Assembly: GCA_027450125.1 (NCBI GenBank)
Contig: DAIDKG010000310.1
Span: forward strand, 1-7,163
Reading direction: 5' to 3'
Source of the DNA: Bordetella sp.
GTDB lineage: Bacteria > Pseudomonadota > Gammaproteobacteria > Burkholderiales > Burkholderiaceae_B
DNA length: 7,163 nucleotides
Shown: piece by piece, positions 1 to 5,699 of the stretch
How positions within the stretch are numbered: position 1 is the first letter of the stretch
How the letters are laid out: every line of letters begins with the position of its first letter
The notes under the pieces: model-generated
The model's input: the letters and a program-made list of their open reading frames with translations, nothing else
Databases searched by the model: none
What the model was told of the DNA's origin: nothing
Translations under genes and position numbers: made by a program

Positions 1-211
1 TCTGGTGGGCAAGTGGGGCATCGGCTTCTACCTGAGCCGGGGCGGCGCCGTCTCGGCCTACGGCGCGGCGGGCTCGCTGATCGCGCTGATGCTGTGGATC
101 TACTACTCGGCGCAGATCTTCTTCTTCGGCGCGGTGTTCACGCGCCAGTTCGCCCTGCGCTTCAGCCGCCCCTTCAGCCAGCGGTACGGCGGGCACGCCG
201 CGCAGCACTGA
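1..211 (+). CDS. YihY/BrkB-family inner-membrane protein, C-terminal fragment
   Basis: This is the 3' end of a gene that begins left of the window; the reading phase starts at base 2 and ends at TGA 209-211. About 69 residues are visible. The stretch reading [20 protein letters not shown], followed by FFFGAVFTR, is the hallmark last transmembrane segment of the YihY/BrkB family (once called ribonuclease BN, a label later withdrawn). These are multi-pass inner-membrane proteins of unsettled function; Bordetella BrkB, linked to serum resistance, is a member. The end is a short basic cytoplasmic-type tail. I do not call it brkB itself, because that gene is known to sit beside brkA, whereas this one is followed 56 nt later by ndh. 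Family assignment is firm; the cellular role is unknown, and most of the protein lies outside the window. Confidence 0.85.
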   Translation, partial: LVGKWGIGFYLSRGGAVSAYGAAGSLIALMLWIYYSAQIFFFGAVFTRQFALRFSRPFSQRYGGHAAQH

Positions 212-267
212 CGCTTTCCATCCACGCGCGGGCATGCGCCGCGAACTGCATGAACCGAGGAGCGAAC

Positions 268-1584
268 ATGGATACCCCCATCTCATCCGGCACGTCCCGC
301 ATCGTGATCGTGGGCGGCGGCGCGGGCGGACTGGAGCTGGCCGCGCAGCTGGGCCACGCGCTGGGCCAGGACAAGGTGACGCTGGTCGACAGCCGTCCTT
401 TCCATATCTGGAAGCCGTCGCTGCACGAGGTGGCCGCCGGCACGCTGGATATCCATCAGGAAGGCCTGTCGTACCTGATGCTGGCGCATATGCGCGGCTT
501 CACCTTCGCGCGGGGCGAACTGCTGGCCGTGGACCGCGAACGGCGCGCGATCCGCGTCGGCAAGGTCGTGGATGCCGCCGGACAGACCGTGCTGCCCGAG
601 CGCGAGCTGCGCTACGACACGCTAGTGCTGGCCCTGGGCAGCGTCTCCAACTTCTTCAACACGCCGGGCGCCGAGCAGTACGCCGTCACGCTCGATTCCA
701 CCGACGCGGCCGAGGCCTTCCGCCTGAACATGCTCAAGAACATGGCCCTGGTCGACCAGGCCAGGGAGCACGATCCGCAGGCGCGCCTGCGCCTGGTCAT
801 CGTGGGCGGCGGCGCCACGGGGGTCGAGCTGGCGGTGGAGCTGCGCGAGGCCAGCCATGTGATCAGCGCCTACGGGCTGCGCAACTTCGAGCCTGAGCGG
901 GATCTGGCGATCACCCTGGTCGAAGGCGCGCCGCGCATCCTGTCGCCCTTGTCCGAAAAGATTTCGCGCGCCGCCCACGCCCGGTTGGCTTCGCTCGGCA
1001 TCCAGGTCGAGACTCAATGCCGGGTCGCACAGATCGCGCCGGACCACGTGCTCACGGCTGACGGGCGCAGCTTTCCCGCCGACCTGTGCGTGTGGGCCGC
1101 GGGCATACAGGGGCCGCCGGTGCTGGCCAGCCTGGGCCTGCCGCTGAACCGCCTGGGCCAGATCGAGGTCAACGACCGGCTCGAAAGCCCCGATCCGCAC
1201 ATCCTGGCGCTGGGCGACTGCTGCGCGGCGCCTTGGACGCAGGGCAGGAACGTGCCGGCCCGGGCGCAGGCCGCGCACCAGCAGGCCGACTATCTGGCGA
1301 GCAAGATCCTGGCGCGCGTCCAGGGCGAGGACGAGACGGACCAGCCCTATGCCTACCGCGACAACGGCTCTCTGGTGTCGCTCGGGCGCGAGGCCGGCGT
1401 GGGCAGCCTGATGGGCAAGCTCAGCGGGCGCGGGCTTTTTGTAAGCGGTACACTGGCGCGCTGGATGTACATGAGCCTGCACCTGATGCATCACCGCGCG
1501 GTGCTCGGCTTCTGGCGCACGGCTGCGCTGGCGCTGGCGCGCCTGCTGATGCGGCGCACGCAGCCCCGCGTCAAGCTGCATTGA
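268..1584 (+). CDS. ndh: Type II NADH dehydrogenase (NADH:quinone oxidoreductase, NDH-2)
   Basis: 438 residues, close to the E. coli Ndh length (434). NDH-2 passes electrons from NADH via FAD to membrane quinone without pumping protons. Seen in the sequence: an N-terminal FAD-binding Rossmann motif GGGAGG at residues 16-21; a second dinucleotide motif GGGATG at 180-185 for NADH; the ATG-box-like ADLCVWAAGIQG at 271-282; and ILALGDC at 312-318, whose Asp binds the FAD ribityl chain. The last 40 or so residues (from about W399) are aromatic, hydrophobic and basic, ending RRTQPRVKLH, which suits the peripheral membrane-anchoring helix of this family. The start chosen is ATG 268, preceded by AGGAG at 258-262 with 5-nt spacing. 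The frame is open further upstream, but that part overlaps the YihY gene and lacks family sequence; ATG 250 is a weaker alternative. pyrF follows after 27 nt in the same direction, so the two may share a transcript. Confidence 0.95.
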   Translation: MDTPISSGTSRIVIVGGGAGGLELAAQLGHALGQDKVTLVDSRPFHIWKPSLHEVAAGTLDIHQEGLSYLMLAHMRGFTFARGELLAVDRERRAIRVGKVVDAAGQTVLPERELRYDTLVLALGSVSNFFNTPGAEQYAVTLDSTDAAEAFRLNMLKNMALVDQAREHDPQARLRLVIVGGGATGVELAVELREASHVISAYGLRNFEPERDLAITLVEGAPRILSPLSEKISRAAHARLASLGIQVETQCRVAQIAPDHVLTADGRSFPADLCVWAAGIQGPPVLASLGLPLNRLGQIEVNDRLESPDPHILALGDCCAAPWTQGRNVPARAQAAHQQADYLASKILARVQGEDETDQPYAYRDNGSLVSLGREAGVGSLMGKLSGRGLFVSGTLARWMYMSLHLMHHRAVLGFWRTAALALARLLMRRTQPRVKLH

Positions 1585-1611
1585 GGCCTGTCCACACTAA
1601 GCCTTTTCCCG

Positions 1612-2430
1612 ATGACGTTCCTGAAAAAACTCCAAAACGCCTGGGCCGCCAGCGGCTCGCTGCTGCAAGTGGGCCTGGACCCCGACCCGCAGCGCTTTCC
1701 CGCCGAGTTGCAGGGTCGGCCCGACGCCATTTTCGAATTCTGCCGCGGCATCGTCGACGCCACGGCACCCTATGCCAGCAGCTTCAAGCCGCAGATCGCC
1801 TACTTTGCCGCGCATCGCGCCGAAGCGCAGCTCGAGGCGCTGTGCCGCCACATCCGCCAAGCCCATCCCGACGTGCCGCTGGTGCTCGACGCCAAGCGCG
1901 GCGACATCGGCTCCACGGCCGAGAACTACGCCCGCGAAGCCTACGAGCGCTATCAGGCCGACGCGGTCACGGTCAACCCGTACATGGGCCTGGACTCGGT
2001 AGAACCCTACCTGGCCTGGAAGGACCGCGGCATCATCGTGCTGTGCCGCACGTCCAATCCCGGCGGCTCGGACCTGCAGTTCCTGCAGTTGGCCGACGGC
2101 CGGCCGCTTTACCTGCACGTGGCCGGCATGGTGGCCGACACGTGGAACCGGGACGGGCAATGCGGCCTGGTGGTGGGCGCCACCTTCCCCAAGGAACTGG
2201 CGGCGGTGCGCGAGCGGGTCGGCGACGCCGTGCCGCTGCTGGTGCCGGGCATCGGCGCACAGGGTGGCGACGTGCAGGCCACGGTGCAGTCCGGACGCGA
2301 CAGCGCAGGCGCGGGCATGATGATCAACTCCTCGCGCGCCATCATCTACGCCAGCCAGGCAGAGGATTGGCGCGAGGCGGCCGCGGCCGCGGCCAGGAGC
2401 CTGCGCGACGCAATCAACGCGGCGCGCTGA
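1612..2430 (+). CDS. pyrF: Orotidine 5'-phosphate decarboxylase (type 2 subfamily)
   Basis: 272 residues. The enzyme decarboxylates OMP to UMP, the last step of de novo pyrimidine synthesis, in the cytoplasm. The sequence shows the TIM-barrel signatures of the longer, type 2 (PyrF subfamily 2) enzymes: LQVGLDPDP at residues 18-25, the catalytic block DAKRGDIG at 93-100 with Lys95 and Asp98 expected in the active site, VNPYMG at 121-126, PGIGAQGGD at 212-220 and [10 protein letters not shown] at 236-245, the last two being phosphate-side loops. The E. coli type 1 protein is shorter (about 245). ATG 1612 gives the family N-terminus; there is no clear Shine-Dalgarno sequence in the 27-nt gap after ndh (1585-1611), so expression may depend on translation of ndh or on a weakly leadered mRNA. 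It ends 21 nt from the convergent pncC. No missing residues noticed. Confidence 0.95.
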   Translation: MTFLKKLQNAWAASGSLLQVGLDPDPQRFPAELQGRPDAIFEFCRGIVDATAPYASSFKPQIAYFAAHRAEAQLEALCRHIRQAHPDVPLVLDAKRGDIGSTAENYAREAYERYQADAVTVNPYMGLDSVEPYLAWKDRGIIVLCRTSNPGGSDLQFLQLADGRPLYLHVAGMVADTWNRDGQCGLVVGATFPKELAAVRERVGDAVPLLVPGIGAQGGDVQATVQSGRDSAGAGMMINSSRAIIYASQAEDWREAAAAAARSLRDAINAAR

Positions 2431-2461
2431 CCGGGCCGCGTCGATCCGGCCTCAGCTGCGC
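2422..2461. terminator. Imperfect hairpin across the convergent pyrF and pncC stop codons
   Basis: The arms GCGC-GCTGA-CCGG (2422-2434) and CCGG-(cc)-TCAGC-(t)-GCGC (2446-2461) pair for 13 bp with a 2-nt and a 1-nt bulge around an 11-nt loop. Both stop codons, TGA of pyrF at 2428-2430 and that of pncC at 2452-2454, lie in the stem. Being nearly symmetric, it would fold in either transcript and could serve as a two-way terminator for the tail-to-tail genes. There is no U-tract on either side, so it is not a canonical rho-independent terminator; G+C-rich genomes also produce such stems by chance. Confidence 0.35.
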
Positions 2462-2988
2462 TGCGTCGGCGCGCCCAGCATGTCGAGCACGCCGCGCAGC
2501 GCGAATTCCACCGCGCCGTGCCTCACCTGCGCGCGGTCGCCCGGAAAGACGTGCGTGGCGGCGCGGGTGGCGATGCCGCTGCCGGTGCGCAGCGCAAACC
2601 CGAAGCACACCATGCCCACCGGCTTGCCCGGCGTGGCGCCGCCGGGGCCGGCGATGCCCGTGGTGGAAACAGCCACCTGGGCCCGCTCGACGGCCAGCAG
2701 CACGCCGCCGGCCATTTCCAGGGCCACCGGCTCGCTCACCGCGCCATAGTGCGACAGCACGTCCTCGGACACGTCCAGTTCCTGCGACTTGGCCTCGTTG
2801 GTGTAGGTGACATAGCCGCGCTCGAACCAGTTGCTCGACCCGGCCACCGAGGTGATGGCGCCCGCCAGCAGGCCGCCGGTGCAGGACTCTGCCGTGCCCA
2901 TCATGAGCTTCTGCTCCATCAGGACCGCGCCCAGCCGTTCGGCCAGGCCTTGTATGGTGGGCAGGACCAGCGATGTGGGTGTGCTCAT
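2452..2988 (-). CDS. pncC: Nicotinamide-nucleotide amidase PncC (CinA C-terminal domain family)
   Basis: 178 residues, the size of a stand-alone CinA C-terminal domain protein. PncC deamidates nicotinamide mononucleotide to nicotinate mononucleotide, returning the product of NAD-consuming reactions such as bacterial DNA ligase to NAD synthesis. Visible family blocks are GTAESCTGGLL at 31-41, TNEAK at 63-67, SEPVA at 85-89, VSTTGIAGPGG at 107-117 and KPVGMV at 122-127; the Ser in AESCTGG and the Lys in TNEAK are the expected catalytic-site positions. There is no N-terminal MoCF/COG1058 domain, so this is the short PncC form rather than full CinA. The ATG overlaps the pgpA stop as ATGA and has GGAG 7 nt upstream. 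It is the last gene of the leftward operon and converges on pyrF. The older label 'competence-damage protein' should not be read as a function. Confidence 0.93.
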   Translation of the reverse strand: MSTPTSLVLPTIQGLAERLGAVLMEQKLMMGTAESCTGGLLAGAITSVAGSSNWFERGYVTYTNEAKSQELDVSEDVLSHYGAVSEPVALEMAGGVLLAVERAQVAVSTTGIAGPGGATPGKPVGMVCFGFALRTGSGIATRAATHVFPGDRAQVRHGAVEFALRGVLDMLGAPTQRS

Positions 2989-3545
2989 GCAATGACTCCA
3001 AAACGCACGGCCAGCGCCATCACCAGCAGGGTGTAGGCGGCGGCCAGAATGTCGTCCGACATCACGCCGAAACCGCCCTTCAGGCGCGCGTCGACATAGC
3101 GGATGGGTGGCGGCTTGACGGTGTCGAAGATGCGAAACAGCACGAAAGCCAGGGCCTGCGCGCCCAGCGAGGGCGGCACCAGCCACAGCACGATCCAGAA
3201 GGCCACCATTTCGTCCCAGACCATGCCTACATGGTCGGGCTCGCCCAGCTCCTTGCCGGCCCGCGTGCAGGCCCAGCAGCCGTAGGCGAAAAACAGCAGC
3301 AGCAGCACGCCCATGGCGCGGTCGGACACGATGTGCGGCGCGCACAGCCGCCACAGCGGCCAGGCCAGCAAGGTACCCCAGGTGCCCGACCCGGGACGCA
3401 GCAGGCCGCTGCAAAAGCCGAAGGCCACCAGGCGGTAGAGCCGCGCGCAGGTCCAGCGCCAGGTGGGAAAGGCAACCCCGGCACGGTCGCGCATCGAGGG
3501 CGAGACCGGAACGGGCGTCAGGGGATCGGGGCGTTGTTCGGACAT
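2985..3545 (-). CDS. pgpA: Phosphatidylglycerophosphatase A
   Basis: 186 residues (E. coli PgpA has 172). It dephosphorylates phosphatidylglycerophosphate to phosphatidylglycerol at the inner membrane. Family motifs seen: LLRPGSGTWGTL at about 48-59, MVWDE at 108-112, FRIFDTVKPPPIRYVD at 137-152, and GGFGVMSDD at 157-165; the acidic residues in these motifs are the likely Mg-dependent catalytic site. Hydrophobic segments lie at about 37-49, 77-92, 113-125 and 166-182, consistent with a small multi-pass membrane protein. ATG 3545 is chosen as the first start; it gives a polar, proline-rich N-terminus of about 17 residues, and the second ATG (residue 18, at 3494) is possible. Neither has a clear Shine-Dalgarno sequence. 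It lies 48 nt after thiL and overlaps pncC by 4 nt, implying translational coupling to pncC. Confidence 0.93.
   Translation of the reverse strand: MSEQRPDPLTPVPVSPSMRDRAGVAFPTWRWTCARLYRLVAFGFCSGLLRPGSGTWGTLLAWPLWRLCAPHIVSDRAMGVLLLLFFAYGCWACTRAGKELGEPDHVGMVWDEMVAFWIVLWLVPPSLGAQALAFVLFRIFDTVKPPPIRYVDARLKGGFGVMSDDILAAAYTLLVMALAVRFGVIA
2996..2999 (-). promoter_or_regulatory. Ribosome-binding site of pncC inside the pgpA coding end
   Basis: On the minus strand GGAG stands 7 nt before the pncC ATG, within the last codons of pgpA. Together with the ATGA stop/start overlap it supports ATG 2988 as the pncC start and coupling of the two genes. Confidence 0.6.
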
Positions 3546-3593
3546 GGAGTGGCTGGTGGATGGATTGCGGACTCGGCTCGAGGGCCGCGCGCG

Positions 3594-4550
3594 TCAGGCA
3601 AAGTGGTCGAACCCTCGGGGCAAGTCTGGCAAAGGCCGCCCGGTATCGTCAAGCACGGTCAGCCCGGGCTGTTCGGTAATGCTACCCACGCAGCTCACGC
3701 GCGTGCCCGAGCTCGCGGCAGCCTGCAGGATCTGCGCGTGATCGGCGGGAGCGGCGGTAAAGCACAGCTCGTAGGCATCGCCCCCGCCCAGCACCGCGCG
3801 GCGGCATGCAGCCGGATCCAGGCCCGCGAGCCCGGACGCCACGGGCAGGGCGCCGTAGCGCAGTTCGGCGCCGACCTGGCTCAGGTCGAGAATATGCCCC
3901 AGGTCCTGCAGCAGCCCGTCGGAAATATCGATCGCGGCATGGGCCAGGCCGGCCAGGGCTCGCCCCAGCGCCAGCCTGGGTGCGGGCCATTCGAGCGCGC
4001 GGCGCACGGCGGCCAGGCGCTGCGCGTCCGCCGGCAGCTGGCCGTCGAGCAGACGGTAGGCCACGTCGGCGGCGCCGAGTTCTCCCGACACCCAGATCTC
4101 GTCGCCCGCACGGGCGGCGTCGCGCCGCAGAGCCTGCGCGGGCCGGACGGCGCCGAACACCGTCACGCTGAGCACGAGCAGGGAGCTGCGGGTAGTGTCT
4201 CCGCCGATCAAGGGGCAGCGCGCCTGGCCGGCCAGCGCATGGAAGCCGCGCGCGAACGCGGCCAGCCAGGACTCGTCGGCACGCGGCAGGGCCAGGCCCA
4301 GCAGGCATCCCAGGGGCTGCGCGCCCATGGCCGCCAGGTCCGAGAGATTGACGGCCAGCGTCTTGTGGCCCAGCGCCTGCGGATCGACGTCCGGAAAGAA
4401 ATGCCGCCCTTCGACCAGCAGGTCGGTGCTGGTGGCGACTTCATGGCCGGGGGGGACCCCGAACAGGGCACAGTCGTCGCCCACGCCCAGCTGGCCCGGC
4501 GCGGCAGGACGGGTGAAGTGCCTAGCGATGAGGTCGAACTCGGATGCCAT
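3594..4550 (-). CDS. thiL: Thiamine-monophosphate kinase
   Basis: 318 residues (E. coli ThiL 325). It phosphorylates thiamine monophosphate with ATP to thiamine diphosphate, the active cofactor, in the cytoplasm; it belongs to the PurM/SelD-like ATP-binding superfamily. Seen in order: MASEFDLIARHF at the N-terminus, GVGDDCA at 22-28, STDLLVEGRHF at 41-51, VNLSDLAAMGAQP at 68-79, IGGDTT at 115-120, AIDISDGL at 206-213, GGGDAYELCF at 255-264 and GFDHF at 313-317. The Asp-rich motifs bind Mg and the phosphates. One oddity: the usual GGEDYEL box reads GGDAYEL here, with Ala259 at the usual Asp. ATG 4550 is chosen because it starts at the family N-terminus (MxxxEFxLI); the frame stays open for 30 more codons upstream with no homologous sequence, and no Shine-Dalgarno sequence is obvious at either place. 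It follows nusB after 148 nt and precedes pgpA. Confidence 0.94.
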   Translation of the reverse strand: MASEFDLIARHFTRPAAPGQLGVGDDCALFGVPPGHEVATSTDLLVEGRHFFPDVDPQALGHKTLAVNLSDLAAMGAQPLGCLLGLALPRADESWLAAFARGFHALAGQARCPLIGGDTTRSSLLVLSVTVFGAVRPAQALRRDAARAGDEIWVSGELGAADVAYRLLDGQLPADAQRLAAVRRALEWPAPRLALGRALAGLAHAAIDISDGLLQDLGHILDLSQVGAELRYGALPVASGLAGLDPAACRRAVLGGGDAYELCFTAAPADHAQILQAAASSGTRVSCVGSITEQPGLTVLDDTGRPLPDLPRGFDHFA

Positions 4551-4616
4551 GACGATTGGAGCAGCAATAACGCGTTCAGTTCTGAATGCGCGGACGATCG
4601 CCGCCGTCTTGCGCAT

Positions 4617-4636
4617 CGCGCCGCGGCGTCGGCGCG
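4617..4636. other. Perfect 7-bp GC hairpin in the nusB-thiL gap
   Basis: CGCGCCG (4617-4623) and CGGCGCG (4630-4636) are exact inverted repeats around a 6-nt loop. They lie in the 148-nt gap (4551-4698) between nusB and thiL, the only sizeable gap inside the leftward operon. No U-run follows on the minus strand, so a terminator is not supported; it might be an attenuation or RNA-processing element or a chance GC-rich palindrome. I see no convincing promoter or small gene in the rest of the gap. Confidence 0.3.
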
Positions 4637-4698
4637 ACAAGGCAGGCCCTCAGCACCTCGCCAGGGCCCGCGGACGCGCCCTCAAGTTCACGCCTGCA

Positions 4699-5196
4699 TC
4701 AACGCCGCTGCGCCGCCTGCACTTCCACGGCGCGCACGTCCGCGGCCAGCTTGTCCAGCACGCCGTTGACGAACTTGAAGCCGTCGGTGCCGCCGAACGA
4801 CTTGGCCAGTTCCACGGCCTCGTTGATGGCGACCTTGTAGGGCACTTCGACGTGATGGACCAGCTCGTAGCTGCCGATCAGCAGGATCCCGTGCTCCACC
4901 GGCGAGAGCTCGGCCAGCGGGCGGTCGACATAAGGCGTGAAGCGCTCGCGCAGGCCAGGCGCCTCCTGGAGCACGCCGTGCAGCAAGGTCTTGAACCACT
5001 GCGCATCGGCCTCGGAGAAGTCCTCGGCGTCGCGCAGGTGCGCGTCGATCTCGCCGGCGTCCTGCGTGCCGTCGCCGCCGCGCAGCAGCCAGGCGTACAC
5101 GCCCTGCAGCGCGAACTCGCGCGCGCGGCGGCGTGCGCTGCGGGCGTTGCCGCGTCCCTGGGCGGGCTGCTCAGCGCTCGTCTTCTTCGTCGTCAA
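4699..5196 (-). CDS. nusB: Transcription antitermination factor NusB
   Basis: 165 residues, longer than E. coli NusB (139), mainly because of a basic, Ala/Arg-rich N-terminal leader of about 22 residues. NusB forms a heterodimer with NusE (ribosomal protein S10) on boxA RNA and supports antitermination in rRNA operons. Seen: [16 protein letters not shown] at 22-37 (the Arg-rich helix that contacts RNA in the family), [16 protein letters not shown] at 97-112, and the C-terminal signature [34 protein letters not shown] at about 118-151. No ATG lies upstream of the fold; the best start is TTG 5196-5194, with GAGGA 8 nt before it. The next in-frame GTG (residue 33) would cut into the conserved helix. 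The start lies inside ribH, overlapping its 3' end by 26 nt, so translation is probably coupled to ribH. Function is firm; the exact start is less so. Confidence 0.93.
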   Translation of the reverse strand: MTTKKTSAEQPAQGRGNARSARRRAREFALQGVYAWLLRGGDGTQDAGEIDAHLRDAEDFSEADAQWFKTLLHGVLQEAPGLRERFTPYVDRPLAELSPVEHGILLIGSYELVHHVEVPYKVAINEAVELAKSFGGTDGFKFVNGVLDKLAADVRAVEVQAAQRR

Positions 5197-5683
5197 AATC
5201 TTCGTCCTCGTCTTCGTATTCTTCGGGCTCGAGCGCGGCGACCAGATTGGCCATTTCCACGGCCACCTGGGCGCAATCGCGGCCCTTGCCCGCGGCGCGC
5301 GCCTGGGCTTGCTCGTCGGTGTCGACGGTGAGCACGCCGTTGGCCACGGGAATGCCGGTCTCCAGCGAAATGCGGTTGATGGCGGTGGCCATCTCGTTGC
5401 TGACCACCTCGAAATGGTAGGTCTCGCCGCGGATCACCGCGCCCAGCGCGATCAGGGCGTCGAACTCGAACGTCTCGGCCATGTGCGAGAGGGCCACGCC
5501 CAGCTCGAGCGCGCCGGGGACGCTGGCGATCATGACGTCGCGCTCGTCGACGCCCAGCTTGCCCAGCTCTTCGAGGCAGGCCTCCAGTTCGGCCTGGCCG
5601 ATTTCTTCGTTGAAGCGGGCGCGGACGATGCCGATGTGCAGGCCTTCGCCGTTCAGATCCGGTGTGAGAACGTAGGGGTTCAT
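5171..5683 (-). CDS. ribH: 6,7-dimethyl-8-ribityllumazine synthase
   Basis: 170 residues (E. coli RibH 156). It condenses 5-amino-6-ribitylaminouracil with 3,4-dihydroxy-2-butanone 4-phosphate to the lumazine precursor of riboflavin; family members assemble as pentamers or 60-mer shells. Seen: [12 protein letters not shown] at 17-28 with the aromatic Phe24 of the ribityl site, SVPGALELG at 54-62, [12 protein letters not shown] at 81-92 with the probable catalytic His90, and [16 protein letters not shown] at 111-126. The C-terminus carries an extra tail (152-170), almost all Asp/Glu, beyond the family core. ATG 5683 is the only sensible start; AAGG stands 9 nt upstream, a modest ribosome-binding site. 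Its substrate is made by the RibB half of the gene 16 nt upstream, so the two consecutive enzymes are co-transcribed; nusB begins within its last codons. Confidence 0.96.
   Translation of the reverse strand: MNPYVLTPDLNGEGLHIGIVRARFNEEIGQAELEACLEELGKLGVDERDVMIASVPGALELGVALSHMAETFEFDALIALGAVIRGETYHFEVVSNEMATAINRISLETGIPVANGVLTVDTDEQAQARAAGKGRDCAQVAVEMANLVAALEPEEYEDEDEDFDDEEDER
5177..5230 (-). repeat. Low-complexity acidic-codon tract (ribH tail)
   Basis: On the minus strand this is a run of GAN codons (GAA, GAG, GAC), with repeated short units such as GACGAAGA, encoding residues 152-169 of RibH. Fifteen of these 18 residues are Asp or Glu. Such near-repeats are prone to slippage, so the tail length may vary between strains. 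The tract also contains the nusB ribosome-binding site and start codon. Confidence 0.75.
5205..5209 (-). promoter_or_regulatory. Ribosome-binding site deciding the nusB TTG start
   Basis: GAGGA on the minus strand lies 8 nt before the TTG at 5196-5194. It is formed by Glu/Asp codons of the ribH acidic tail. It is the main support for starting nusB with TTG inside ribH, since no ATG or better-placed GTG exists before the conserved NusB fold. Confidence 0.55.
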
Positions 5684-5699
5684 GGGGTGGGGCCTTGTA

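Noticed and set aside
13..267. N-terminal extension of ndh into the YihY gene
   Set aside because: It overlaps the YihY coding end in another frame, gives an Arg-rich sequence without homology, and the AGGAG before ATG 268 marks the real start.
622..1581. 319-residue minus-strand frame opposite ndh
   Set aside because: Antisense shadow of ndh with no family signature.
1086..2810. 574-residue plus-strand frame across ndh, pyrF and antisense to pncC
   Set aside because: Arg/Ala/Pro-rich shadow translation that crosses three real genes; no recognisable family.
2452..3414. 320-residue minus-strand frame as a long pncC
   Set aside because: The extra N-terminal part is an out-of-frame reading of pgpA; the ATG at 2988 with GGAG and the ATGA overlap gives the normal 178-residue PncC.
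2973..4769. 598-residue open frame on the plus strand
   Set aside because: It lies antisense to pgpA and thiL, which carry clear family motifs. Its translation is Gly/Arg/Gln/Ala-rich low complexity without domains, typical of open shadow frames in GC-rich DNA.
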